Source: Streptomyces kanamyceticus
Lineage (GTDB): Bacteria > Actinomycetota > Actinomycetes > Streptomycetales > Streptomycetaceae
Assembly: GCF_008704495.1 (NCBI RefSeq)
Contig: NZ_CP023699.1
Span: 6,324,001 to 6,388,000, forward strand
DNA: 64,000 nucleotides
Direction of reading: 5' to 3'
Below, in pieces: positions 48,112-55,791 of this stretch. The notes under the pieces are model-generated. The model was not told where the DNA came from. It was given only the letters and a program-made list of their open reading frames with translations, and searched no databases. Made by a program: the position numbers and the translations under genes. The number at the start of each line of letters is the position of its first letter. Position 1 is the first letter of the stretch.

Positions 48112-50117
48112 TTCTTACGTCCCCCAAGGGAAATCTGCATGGTCTGGTCGGGCGCCGCCCAGCTGGGCTTCTGCTGCGGCGGGTGCGGGGCGGCGTGCTG
48201 CCCGTGCGGTGCGGGCGGACCCGGCTGGGCCTGCGGCAGGGGCGTCGTCGCCGTGGCGTCGCGCTGCTGCGGGACCAGCGTGTCCGGCCCGGACGGCGGC
48301 ACCGAAGTCCCGGGGCCCTGCGCGGACTTGGCCTTCTTCTTGTCCTGCCGCATGCCCCAGCGCCAGGCGAAGATCGGCGCGGCCGTGATCAGCAGGGCGA
48401 AGGTGGCCCAGGTGATCATCGCGGGGTGGGAGTGCCCGTACATGAAGGAGGCGGCCATCGAGCCACCGAAGACCAGGATGAAGAACAGGTGGATCCGGAA
48501 GGTCCCGAACAGCGTGTCCGGGCTCGCCGAGTCGCCCTTGGGGGTCACCACGAACTTGCTCTTGCGGCGCAGCGCGGCGTCCAGGAGCGAGCGGGCGTAG
48601 ATCGGCGCCGAGAGGGCCGACATCACCATGCCCGCCACACCGCCGGAGCCCTCGGGCTCGTGCGGGGAGACGTTGTGCCTGCGGTTCCAGATGTAGAGGC
48701 CGATCTGCAGCGCGGACGCGTTGCCGTACAGCATCAGCCAGATGGTCGGGTCGATGTTCACGCCGGACGCGCCGAGGCCCAGGAACAGCGCGCAACTGAG
48801 CGCGGCCAGGATCCAGTTCATGGCGGACATCGGGTAGAAGATGACCATCATCGTGTAGTTGAAGAGACGGCCGGGGGGCAGCGAGAAGGGCGCCTTCCAG
48901 AACTGCTTGAGGATCGTCTCGTACGTACCCCGTGACCAGCGCAGCTGCTGGGTGAAGAAGTCCGTCCAGGCGTTCGGGCCCTCGCCGACCGCGAGCACGT
49001 CGGGCGTGTAGACCGACTTCCACTTCTTCCCGGTCCCCGGGTTCGTGGCGCGGTGGATCTCGAAGCCCGTCGCCATGTCCTCGGTGATCGAGTCGTACAG
49101 GCCGCCGATCTGCTTCAGGGCCTTGATGCGCACCGCGTTGGACGTGCCGACGAACATCGGGGCGCCGTACGCGTTGCCCGCGCGCTGGATCAGCGCGTGG
49201 AAGAGGAACTGCTGGGACTCGGCGGCCTTGGTGACGAAGTTGTCGTAGTTGCCGTAGACCTGCGGGCCGATGACGAAGCCCACGTTCTCGTCGCGGAAGA
49301 AGCCGAGCATCCGCTCCAGGTAGTTCGGCATCGGGACGTGGTCGGTGTCCACGGACGCGAAGTAGTCGTAGTCGTCGCCGTGCGCGTCGAGCCAGGCGTT
49401 GTAGTTGCCGTGCTTGGTCTTGGCGCGGTGCGGGCCCTTGGTCATGTTCCACTTCGCCACGCCCTTGCGGGAGAAGTGGTGCACGCCGAGCCGTCGGCAG
49501 ACCTCCTTGACCTCAGGGTCGTCACCCTCGTCCAGGAGCCAGACGTGCATCAGACCGCGGTGGCGGATCTTGACCGCGGCCTCCAGCGTCTTCGTCACCA
49601 TCTCGATCGGCTCCTTGCCGGGCACGAACGAGGTGAGGAAGGCGACTCTGGTGCCGGTTTCGGGCACCACCGGGATCGGGTCGCGGGCCACGAGCGTCGC
49701 GTGCGCGTTGGAGAGCACGTTCATGCAGCGGAAGAACTCGATCAGACCGATCGAGACGAGCATGACGACGTCGAGCACCGGCAGCCAGTCGTTGGCCACG
49801 TAGTCGCGCTCGGTCCAGTGCTCGGGCTGGAGCAGCCAGCCGAGCAGGACCAGGGAGAGCAGCGGGGCCGCGCCCAGCATCAGCGCGGCCCGTACCTTGT
49901 GCGGCTCCTGCGAGAGGAGCGAGCGGTACTTGACCTTGTACGGCTTGCTCGGATCGGGCTGGGTCAGCGGCCCGGCGAGACGGCTGTAGTGCTCGTAGTC
50001 GTAGCGCGGCAGGGTCTTCTTGATTCTGCGGAATCCGCCCGTCCTGTGCGACGGCACCCGTAGTTGGGTCGTCTCTGACGGGTCGTTCTGTCGGGCGCCC
50101 GTCGGCGTCGACGTCAT
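48108..50117 (-). CDS. cslA: CslA cellulose-synthase-like glycosyltransferase
   Basis: A 669-residue GT2 membrane enzyme. Two helices (ALMLGAAPLLSLVLLGWLL and LDVVMLVSIGLIEFF) precede the catalytic domain with HVWLLDEGDD, SVDTDHVP (Asp257/Asp259), SITEDMATGF (Asp347 base) and QQLRW (390-394). More helices and a Pro/Gln-rich tail follow. It makes an extracellular beta-glucan at growing tips and acts with GlxA. ATG 50117 is the operon start; the GH6 and LPMO genes nearby belong to the same process. Confidence 0.96.
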   Translation of the reverse strand: MTSTPTGARQNDPSETTQLRVPSHRTGGFRRIKKTLPRYDYEHYSRLAGPLTQPDPSKPYKVKYRSLLSQEPHKVRAALMLGAAPLLSLVLLGWLLQPEHWTERDYVANDWLPVLDVVMLVSIGLIEFFRCMNVLSNAHATLVARDPIPVVPETGTRVAFLTSFVPGKEPIEMVTKTLEAAVKIRHRGLMHVWLLDEGDDPEVKEVCRRLGVHHFSRKGVAKWNMTKGPHRAKTKHGNYNAWLDAHGDDYDYFASVDTDHVPMPNYLERMLGFFRDENVGFVIGPQVYGNYDNFVTKAAESQQFLFHALIQRAGNAYGAPMFVGTSNAVRIKALKQIGGLYDSITEDMATGFEIHRATNPGTGKKWKSVYTPDVLAVGEGPNAWTDFFTQQLRWSRGTYETILKQFWKAPFSLPPGRLFNYTMMVIFYPMSAMNWILAALSCALFLGLGASGVNIDPTIWLMLYGNASALQIGLYIWNRRHNVSPHEPEGSGGVAGMVMSALSAPIYARSLLDAALRRKSKFVVTPKGDSASPDTLFGTFRIHLFFILVFGGSMAASFMYGHSHPAMITWATFALLITAAPIFAWRWGMRQDKKKAKSAQGPGTSVPPSGPDTLVPQQRDATATTPLPQAQPGPPAPHGQHAAPHPPQQKPSWAAPDQTMQISLGGRKK

Positions 50118-50416
50118 GAGTCATCCCCCCGCACGCGGTCCCCCGCGTGTTCGTTGGTCCTTCCGTCCGGTCGGGTCCCCCTAGACCGTCATGGACGCAT
50201 CAGTGTCAGGCCGTCGTCTCCCTAGACATGGAACGACTACCTTCCGGTTGCATGATGCCCCCCTCGGCATCGCTTCATGAACGGGGCCCCCGTCCCTGTC
50301 CCGCCGCGGTCGTCTCGGGCCCCCAACTACCCCGTATCGCCCGCCTCATGAGAGCCAATGGCTCCATCACAAGGTTCTCTGCCTCCAGCCATGATCGCAA
50401 GAGCGAAACATGGTGT
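50118..50416. other. cslA upstream region without a gene
   Basis: A 299-nt gap between the cslA start and the end of the FadR-type gene. No supported ORF or RNA was found. It must hold the cslA-glxA promoter; no clear -10/-35 pair or operator stands out. Confidence 0.6.
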
Positions 50417-51130
50417 TTACCGGTCATACGAGCGATTTGGGGCGTCTGTTGGGGCGGGTGAGCTCAGGCGGGCGCGGATGTTGCCGAAGTGCTCGCGTAT
50501 GGCCTGCTCAGCCCGGAGGGCGTCGCCCGAGCGCACTGCCTCCAGGATCTCGCGGTGCTGACGGCAGGTGACCTTGGGATCCTGCGGTACGTCCACGAGA
50601 TCTGTGCGGACCTTGTGAAAGGCGTCCCAGAACGCCTCCAGGACCTCGCCGAGCAGAACGTTCCCGAGGCCGCGGTAGAGCGCGGCGTGAAACGCGCGGT
50701 CGGTCTCGGCGCGCACGGCGCCCCGCGGGGAGGCGGCCTCCGCGTCCATCCGGTCCACCAAGGCGTCCAGTTCGGCCAGGTCGGCGTCCGGGATCCGGCC
50801 CGCGAGGCGCGCGATCAGGCCGGTCTCCACGGCCTCGCGCAGCTCCAGGAGCTGGAGCAGGCTGTCCTCGCCCCGGTAGTGGCCCGCGACCGTACGGAAG
50901 GCGAGCCCCTCGATCATCGGTGCCACCGACATCGGTCCGACGTACGTCCCGAAACCGTGCCGGATCTCCACGATCCCCATCGCCTGGAGCGCCTTGAGGG
51001 CCTCCCGCACGGAGTTCCGGCTGACGCCCAGGCGCTCCATCAGCTCGGGCTCGGTGGGCAGCGTGGCCCCGGAGGGCAGCCGCTGGTCGATGATCAGCCT
51101 CTTGATCCGCTCCTGGATGTCACGCGCCAT
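50417..51130 (-). CDS. FadR-subfamily GntR regulator
   Basis: A 237-residue regulator from ATG 51130. The winged helix is RIKRLIIDQRLPSGATLPTE, ELMERLGVSRNSVREALKAL and GIVEIRHGFGTYVG. The C-terminal FCD domain has LLELREAVETGLIARLAG, HAALYRGLGNVLLGEVLEAF and CRQHREILEAVRSGD with probable metal His residues. FCD regulators sense carboxylates or sugar acids. It lies upstream of cslA on the same strand, but 300 nt separate them, so control of cslA is only a possibility. Confidence 0.92.
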   Translation of the reverse strand: MARDIQERIKRLIIDQRLPSGATLPTEPELMERLGVSRNSVREALKALQAMGIVEIRHGFGTYVGPMSVAPMIEGLAFRTVAGHYRGEDSLLQLLELREAVETGLIARLAGRIPDADLAELDALVDRMDAEAASPRGAVRAETDRAFHAALYRGLGNVLLGEVLEAFWDAFHKVRTDLVDVPQDPKVTCRQHREILEAVRSGDALRAEQAIREHFGNIRARLSSPAPTDAPNRSYDR

Positions 51131-51153
51131 GGCGCAACGGTAGCGGCAGGGGC

Positions 51154-51199
51154 GCTGCTTCCGGCCCGGCGCGGGAGCTGCTTCCGGCCCGGCGCGGGA
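51154..51199. repeat. Two 23-bp tandem repeats
   Basis: GCTGCTTCCGGCCCGGCGCG plus GGA occurs twice in a row (51154-51176, 51177-51199), just before the 125-bp repeat. Confidence 0.85.
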
Positions 51200-51204
51200 A
51201 CGCG

Positions 51205-51234
51205 AAAGGCCCTCCGCGTGAACGGAGGGCCTTT
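51205..51234 (-). terminator. tRNA-Lys terminator hairpin, copy 1
   Basis: AAAGGCCCTCCG and CGGAGGGCCTTT form a perfect 12-bp stem on a CGTGAA loop, immediately downstream of the minus-strand tRNA. Confidence 0.9.
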
Positions 51235-51243
51235 CGCTGTCTG

Positions 51244-51317
51244 TGCGCCGCCAGGGACTCGAACCCCGGACCCGCTGATTAAGAGTCAGCTGCTCTAACC
51301 AACTGAGCTAGCGGCGC
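51244..51317 (-). tRNA. tRNA-Lys (anticodon CUU), copy 1
   Basis: On the minus strand the acceptor GCGCCGC pairs with GCGGCGC. The D-arm GCTCAGTTGGTTAGAGC, the anticodon loop ACTCTTAAT (CUU) and the T-loop GGTTCGAGTC are all standard. 74 nt, no encoded CCA. Confidence 0.96.
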
Positions 51318-51514
51318 CTGCTGACCTGGAGAACTCTACCGGATGCGCGGGGGTGCTCCCGACCACCCCGGGCGGGCCCGGAGCGCGGCCGGGGACCCCT
51401 GGCGTGGGCGAATGCATCATTCGGACCGTCAACATGCGGTATCCCCGGACAGTTGAGAAACTGACGGACGTGCAGATGCGCGGACATTCTTTCCTGGGGT
51501 GTGAGGGGAATCGC

Positions 51515-52849
51515 ATGGAGGACGCTCCGGTATTCGAGGAATTCGACCCCGAGAGCGACTGTGACTGCCCCGGTTGTATTCACTGGCGGCGTACGGCGGC
51601 GCACGCTCTCCCGCTACGGCTCGGCGGCCATCCGGCGGCGCACGGCGCACGCAGGGCCCTGGTGCTCGCGGCCGCCTCGTGCACGGTGCTCGGCGGCGGC
51701 CAGACGCTCCCGGCCGTGGCGTCCACCGAGGTGGGAGGCCCCCCGGCGACTCCGGGGAGGCTCCCGGCCGACGACGGTCCCGGCATGCCGCAGGGGGCCA
51801 CGAGCCCGCTGCACGGCAGGCAGGGGGCCACGGCGACACCAGCGTCCGCGGGCGCGGCGCCGACGGTGGCCTATCGGTCGACGACCCGCTCGGCGATCAT
51901 CAACCGGGCCAAGAAGTGGGTCGCGGCGCGGGTGCCGTACAGCATGGACGCGTACTGGTCCGACGGCTACCGGCAGGACTGCTCGGGCTTTGTCTCCATG
52001 GCGTGGAACCTGAGCGGAAACGAATGGACGGGCAGCCTCGACACGTACGGGACGCGTATTTCCAAGGACCAGCTGCAGCCCGGCGACATTCTGCTCTTCC
52101 ACAATCCGGCGAACCCCACGAAGGGTTCGCACGTGACGATTTTCGGCGGCTGGACGGATTACACGCACACGCATTACCTCGCCTACGAACAGGCCCGCCC
52201 GCACGCCCGCAAGCAGGCCACTCCGTACGGCTACTGGTCGTACGGAGACCGCTATGTGGCCTACCGCTACAAGGGCGTGAAGGGCGGCACCCCGGGCGGC
52301 TCGGGCGCATCGGCGACGCGCTACCCGGGCGCCGGGTCCTTCGGTCCCGGCGCGCACAACAAGTACGTCACCCGGCTCGGCGAGGCCCTGGTCGCCCGGG
52401 GCGGCAAGCGCTACTACCGCTCGGGTCCTGGACCGCGCTGGAGCGACGCGGACCGGCGGGCGACCCAGGCGTTCCAGCGGGCCCAGGGCTGGCGCGGCAA
52501 GGACGCGGACGGCCTGCCGGGCCGCACCACCTGGTCGTACCTGATGTCGGGCAAGGGCAGGGACATCGGCGCGAGCCCCGGCGGCGGCACGGGCACCGGC
52601 GCGAAGGGTGCCCCCGCCTACCCCGGCAAGGGGGTCTTCCGCCCCGGCCGGACGGACGCGGCGATCGAGCGGCTCGGCAGGCAGCTGGTGAAGAAGGGCT
52701 TCGGCACGTACTACACCCGGGGCCCGGGCCCGAGCTGGGGCGAGAGCGACCGGCGCAACGTGGAGGCGTTCCAGCGGGCCCAGGGCTGGCGGGGGGCCGC
52801 GGCCGATGGCTTCCCGGGGCCCGAGACCTGGCGGCGGTTGTTCCGGTGA
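51515..52849 (+). CDS. Secreted NlpC/P60 peptidase with two peptidoglycan-binding domains
   Basis: About 444 residues from ATG 51515. The N-terminus has a Cys motif (ESDCDCPGCIHWRR), then a signal-like helix (ALVLAAASCTVLGGGQTLPA). Residues of about 130-260 are NlpC/P60: RQDCSGFVSMAWNL with catalytic Cys, and GSHVTIFGGW with His. Two PG_binding_1 repeats follow (YRSGPGPRWSDADRRATQAF and YTRGPGPSWGESDRRNVEAF, each ending QRAQGWRG). It should cut peptide cross-links in peptidoglycan. In the cslA region, wall remodelling at the tip is a plausible role. Confidence 0.92.
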   Translation: MEDAPVFEEFDPESDCDCPGCIHWRRTAAHALPLRLGGHPAAHGARRALVLAAASCTVLGGGQTLPAVASTEVGGPPATPGRLPADDGPGMPQGATSPLHGRQGATATPASAGAAPTVAYRSTTRSAIINRAKKWVAARVPYSMDAYWSDGYRQDCSGFVSMAWNLSGNEWTGSLDTYGTRISKDQLQPGDILLFHNPANPTKGSHVTIFGGWTDYTHTHYLAYEQARPHARKQATPYGYWSYGDRYVAYRYKGVKGGTPGGSGASATRYPGAGSFGPGAHNKYVTRLGEALVARGGKRYYRSGPGPRWSDADRRATQAFQRAQGWRGKDADGLPGRTTWSYLMSGKGRDIGASPGGGTGTGAKGAPAYPGKGVFRPGRTDAAIERLGRQLVKKGFGTYYTRGPGPSWGESDRRNVEAFQRAQGWRGAAADGFPGPETWRRLFR

Positions 52850-52861
52850 GGCGCGGCGGCG

Positions 52862-53090
52862 GAGGTGACGCGAGGAATCCGGGCGCGGGAGTGATTCCGG
52901 CGGCGGATCCGGGCGCGGGAGTGATTCCGGCAGCGGTGAGTTCCGGGCACGGACGTGACTCCGGCAGCGGACCCCGGCGCGGGAGTGATTCCGGCGGCGA
53001 CGAGTTCCGGGCGCGGACGTGACTACGGCAGCGGTGAGGTCCGGGCACGGCGGGCGTGATTCCGGCAGCGGTCAGATCCAGGCACGAACA
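52862..53090. repeat. Degenerate tandem array, about 31-37 bp unit
   Basis: Seven or so units with the core TCCGGGCGCGGGAGTGATTC followed by CGGCAGCGG fill the gap before the SPFH gene. Alternate units read GGACGTGACTCCGGCAGCGG. No reading frame is preserved. Confidence 0.85.
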
Positions 53091-53094
53091 AGGC

Positions 53095-53128
53095 GGAGGC
53101 ACGGATGAGTGGGAGGCACGGATGAGTG
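53095..53128 (+). promoter_or_regulatory. Duplicated RBS/start with a six-codon leader ORF
   Basis: GGAGGCACGGATGAGTG occurs twice in tandem. The first ATG (53105) opens MSGRHG and stops at TGA 53123-53125, overlapping the real ATG at 53122 as ATGA. Translation of the leader would feed ribosomes directly into the SPFH gene. Confidence 0.8.
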
Positions 53129-54294
53129 CGACGGCAGCTTCACAGCCGCAGTCCCCGGGGCCCGCGGGGGCGCCGGAGCCGGGCACCGCCCGGCCGCCGC
53201 GGGTGATCCAGAGCGAGGCCACCACCGAGATCCCCGTCCACCTCCTCTTCCGCGACGACCCCGATGAGCCGGGCGCCGCGGCGGCGGTGCCGCTGCCGCC
53301 CGCCGTGGTGCGGCGCAGACAGGGCACGGGGGAGCAGCCGCGCGCCGCGCGCCGCCCGGTCGTCGTCGAGCCGCCCGCGCGGGCCGTGCCGGACGTCGAC
53401 CCGGACCTCGTCGAGCGGCGCGCGCGGGTCCTGCCGGGCATCGCCGGGGTGCTCGGCGGCTGCGCGGGCGCCGCGGGGTGCGTGCTCTCGCTGTGGTGGG
53501 CGGGGACGCTGCCCGACCCCGCGGTCCAGCTGGCGGGGCTGCCCGGGTACGCGGGTGCCGGGCTCGGCGTCGAACAGTGGGCCTCGCTCGCCGGATCGGG
53601 GACGCTCGCCCTGTTCGGGTTCGGCGGGCTCGCCAGGGGCCGGGTCGGCGGCGCCTGGGTCCTCAGCCTCTTCGGCCGCTACCGGGGGACCGTCCGGCGC
53701 ACCGGCCTGCTGTGGGTGAACCCGCTGCTGCTGCGGCGCCGCGTGGACGTACGGCTGCGGCACTGGCGGAGTGAGCCGATGCCTGCCGTGGACCGCTCCG
53801 GGGTGGCGCTGCGGGTCGTCGTGCTCGTCGTGTGGCGGGTCAAGGACACCGCGCGGGCGACCCTGGCGGTCGCCGACCACCAGGAGTATCTGCGCGAGTG
53901 CGTGGAGGCGACCACCGCACGGGTGCTCTCGCGGCTGCCCGCCGACGCCTTCCACGACGACGCGCCCACGCTGCGCGACGCCGAGGCGGTCGGCGAGGCG
54001 CTGACGAAGGCGCTCGCCGTGGACGCGGAGGCGGTCGGCGTGGAGATCTTCTCGGCGCAGCCGACCCGTATCGAGTACGCCCCGGAGGTGGCCGGAGCGA
54101 TGCAGCGCCGCAGGGTCGCGGCCCTCGACGCACGGCACCGCGACACGGTGCTGACCTCGGTGGTCGACTCGGTCGAGGACACGGTGACGCGGCTGACCAC
54201 GCGGGGCCTGGTCGAGCTGGACGACTACGAGCGCAAGGCCTTGGTGAAGGACCTGACGGTGGCGTTCTATACGGGCCATGGAGAACACAGATGA
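53122..54294 (+). CDS. SPFH/band-7 domain membrane protein
   Basis: About 390 residues from ATG 53122. A Pro/Ala-rich cytoplasmic part of about 110 residues is followed by two hydrophobic segments (GIAGVLGGCAGAAGCVLSLW and ASLAGSGTLALFGFGGLARG). The SPFH domain then follows (RTGLLWVNPLLLRRRVDVRL, VDRSGVALRVVVLVVWRVKD and LRECVEATTARVLSRL). SPFH proteins form rings in membrane microdomains. In Streptomyces this gene sits in the cslA region, which suggests a scaffold at the tip, but there is no direct evidence here. Confidence 0.88.
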   Translation: MSATAASQPQSPGPAGAPEPGTARPPRVIQSEATTEIPVHLLFRDDPDEPGAAAAVPLPPAVVRRRQGTGEQPRAARRPVVVEPPARAVPDVDPDLVERRARVLPGIAGVLGGCAGAAGCVLSLWWAGTLPDPAVQLAGLPGYAGAGLGVEQWASLAGSGTLALFGFGGLARGRVGGAWVLSLFGRYRGTVRRTGLLWVNPLLLRRRVDVRLRHWRSEPMPAVDRSGVALRVVVLVVWRVKDTARATLAVADHQEYLRECVEATTARVLSRLPADAFHDDAPTLRDAEAVGEALTKALAVDAEAVGVEIFSAQPTRIEYAPEVAGAMQRRRVAALDARHRDTVLTSVVDSVEDTVTRLTTRGLVELDDYERKALVKDLTVAFYTGHGEHR

Positions 54295-54940
54295 CCGCGA
54301 GAGCCGGGATGACCTGGCGAACCTGGCGGCCGACGCCTGGCAGCTGACGGCAGGGGTGCCGCGAGCCGTACTCGGGATCGCGGGACCGCCGGGCGCCGGG
54401 AAGTCGACGCTGGCGCGGGCCCTTGTCGCGCGGCTCGGCGAGGGGGCCGCGTATCTGCCGCTCGACGGATTCCACCTGTCCAACGCGCAGTTGGCCCGCC
54501 TCGGCCTGACGGACCGCAAGGGCTCGGAGCCGAGTTTCGACGTGGCGGGGTACGTCGCGCTGCTGCGCCGCGTCCTGGACGACCCGGCGCACGACATCTA
54601 CGTACCGGATTACGACCGCACCCTCCACGAGCCGGTCGCGGCCCGCCATCTCGTCGCGCCCACCGCGCGCCTGGTGGTCACCGAGGGGAACTATCTGGCC
54701 TGCGACCTGCCGGGCTGGCGCGCGGCGCACGCGTTGCTCGGCCAGTGCTGGTACCTGGAGGTTCCCGGCGGCGTACGCCAAGAGCGCTTGGTCGCGCGGC
54801 AGTTGGCGGGGGGCCGGGCGCCCGACGAGGCCGCGGCCTGGGTCGCGGGGAACGACGGGCCCAACGGTGAACTCGTGGAGACCTCGCGTGGGCGATGCGG
54901 ACGGATCCTCTCCAAGATTGGTATGGACATGTTCAACTAA
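54278..54940 (+). CDS. P-loop nucleoside/nucleotide kinase-family protein
   Basis: A 220-residue protein from ATG 54278 overlapping the SPFH gene end by 17 nt. Walker A is GIAGPPGAGKSTL; YLPLDGFHLSNAQLARLG and GSEPSFDVAGYVALLRRV give the uridine-kinase/pantothenate-kinase-like lid. VVTEGNYLACDLPGWR is the Walker B-like block. It resembles the FrcK/YggC-type kinases of unknown substrate. Sugar or nucleoside phosphorylation is likely. Confidence 0.9.
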   Translation: MENTDDRESRDDLANLAADAWQLTAGVPRAVLGIAGPPGAGKSTLARALVARLGEGAAYLPLDGFHLSNAQLARLGLTDRKGSEPSFDVAGYVALLRRVLDDPAHDIYVPDYDRTLHEPVAARHLVAPTARLVVTEGNYLACDLPGWRAAHALLGQCWYLEVPGGVRQERLVARQLAGGRAPDEAAAWVAGNDGPNGELVETSRGRCGRILSKIGMDMFN

Positions 54941-55018
54941 CGGCAATAATCTGAGCTTGGTCTAGACCGCAGTGCGCGCACGTCCCACGGAACTTCCCAC
55001 GTTCGGCAGGAGCGGCAC

Positions 55019-55621
55019 ATGCGAAACAAGAAGATGTACGCGGCCTTGGTCGGTCTCGGTACGGTCGGCGCGTTCGCGCTCTCCGCGAGCGGCGCCAGCA
55101 GCCACGGCTACACGGACCTGCCGGCCAGTCGGCAGATCAACTGCGCCAAGGGCGTGGTGACCGGTTGTGGTTCCATCCAGTACGAACCGCAGAGCGTCGA
55201 GGGCCTCAAGGGCTTCCCGGCCGCGGGTCCGGCCGACGGCAAGATCTGCTCGGCGGGCATCGCGGGCTTCGACCAGCTCAACTCGCCCAAGACCCCGGGC
55301 GGCGGAGCCTGGCCGACGACGCAGGTGAGCGGTGGTCAGAACTACACGTTCCGCTGGCAGTTCACCGCACGGCACCGCACCACCGATTTCAAGTACTACA
55401 TCACCAAGCAGGGCTGGGACGAGAGCAAGCCCGTGACCAGGGCCTCCCTGGACACCACGCCGTTCCTCACCGTTCCCTACAACAGCCAGCAGCCGCCCGC
55501 CTCGCTCTCGCACAGTGGCGCCATCCCCGGCGGCCGCAGCGGGCACCACGTGATCGTCGCGGTCTGGACGGTCGCGGACACGACGAACGCGTTCTACGCC
55601 TGCTCGGACGTCAAGTTCTGA
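55019..55621 (+). CDS. lpmP: AA10 lytic polysaccharide monooxygenase (LpmP-type)
   Basis: A 200-residue secreted copper enzyme from ATG 55019. The signal (AALVGLGTVGAFALSASGA) ends before SSHGYTDLP; His29 becomes the N-terminus of the mature protein. His119 (FTARHRTTDFKYYIT) is the second ligand of the histidine brace. The Cys pairs and the C-terminal VIVAVWTVADTTNAFYACSD are typical of AA10. It cleaves chitin- or cellulose-like glycans oxidatively. It belongs to the cslA/glxA tip-glycan locus; the symbol is from memory of the S. coelicolor locus. Confidence 0.94.
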   Translation: MRNKKMYAALVGLGTVGAFALSASGASSHGYTDLPASRQINCAKGVVTGCGSIQYEPQSVEGLKGFPAAGPADGKICSAGIAGFDQLNSPKTPGGGAWPTTQVSGGQNYTFRWQFTARHRTTDFKYYITKQGWDESKPVTRASLDTTPFLTVPYNSQQPPASLSHSGAIPGGRSGHHVIVAVWTVADTTNAFYACSDVKF

Positions 55622-55762
55622 TCCGCTCCGGCGGTCACGGGGACTGCCCGGGGCTCTTCCCCGCACGCCACGGGTAGATTCCGCGCACGCCGTGCTGACC
55701 ACGCGGCGTGCGCGGAGCGACCGACCACCTCCTACCCCCGGTCACTCCGCCCCCTGCCAATA

Positions 55763-55775
55763 TGACGGCCCGTCA
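55763..55775. promoter_or_regulatory. TGACGG-C-CCGTCA palindrome before the acyl-CoA synthetase gene
   Basis: A perfect 6-bp inverted repeat with one central base, 17 nt before ATG 55792. It fits a TetR-type operator. It also overlaps an alternative ATG at 55762. Confidence 0.45.
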
Positions 55776-55791
55776 ATTATCGTGCGCGGCC

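Larger units (their letters stand above)
51201..51325. repeat. 125-bp direct repeat, copy 1 (terminator plus tRNA-Lys)
   Basis: Identical, except for one base at 51213, to 63521-63645. It contains the terminator hairpin, tRNA-Lys and 8 nt beyond. The copies are in the same orientation, 12,320 bp apart. Confidence 0.95.

Noticed and set aside
46471..48600. A 709-codon plus-strand frame over glxA
   Set aside because: Antisense shadow of glxA/cslA, whose catalytic residues are all present.
50147..50461. A 104-codon frame upstream of cslA
   Set aside because: No RBS, no homology I recognise, and atypical composition; it overlaps the regulator gene end.
52862..53090. CRISPR array
   Set aside because: Units are degenerate and directly adjoining, with no unique spacers, and there are no cas genes.
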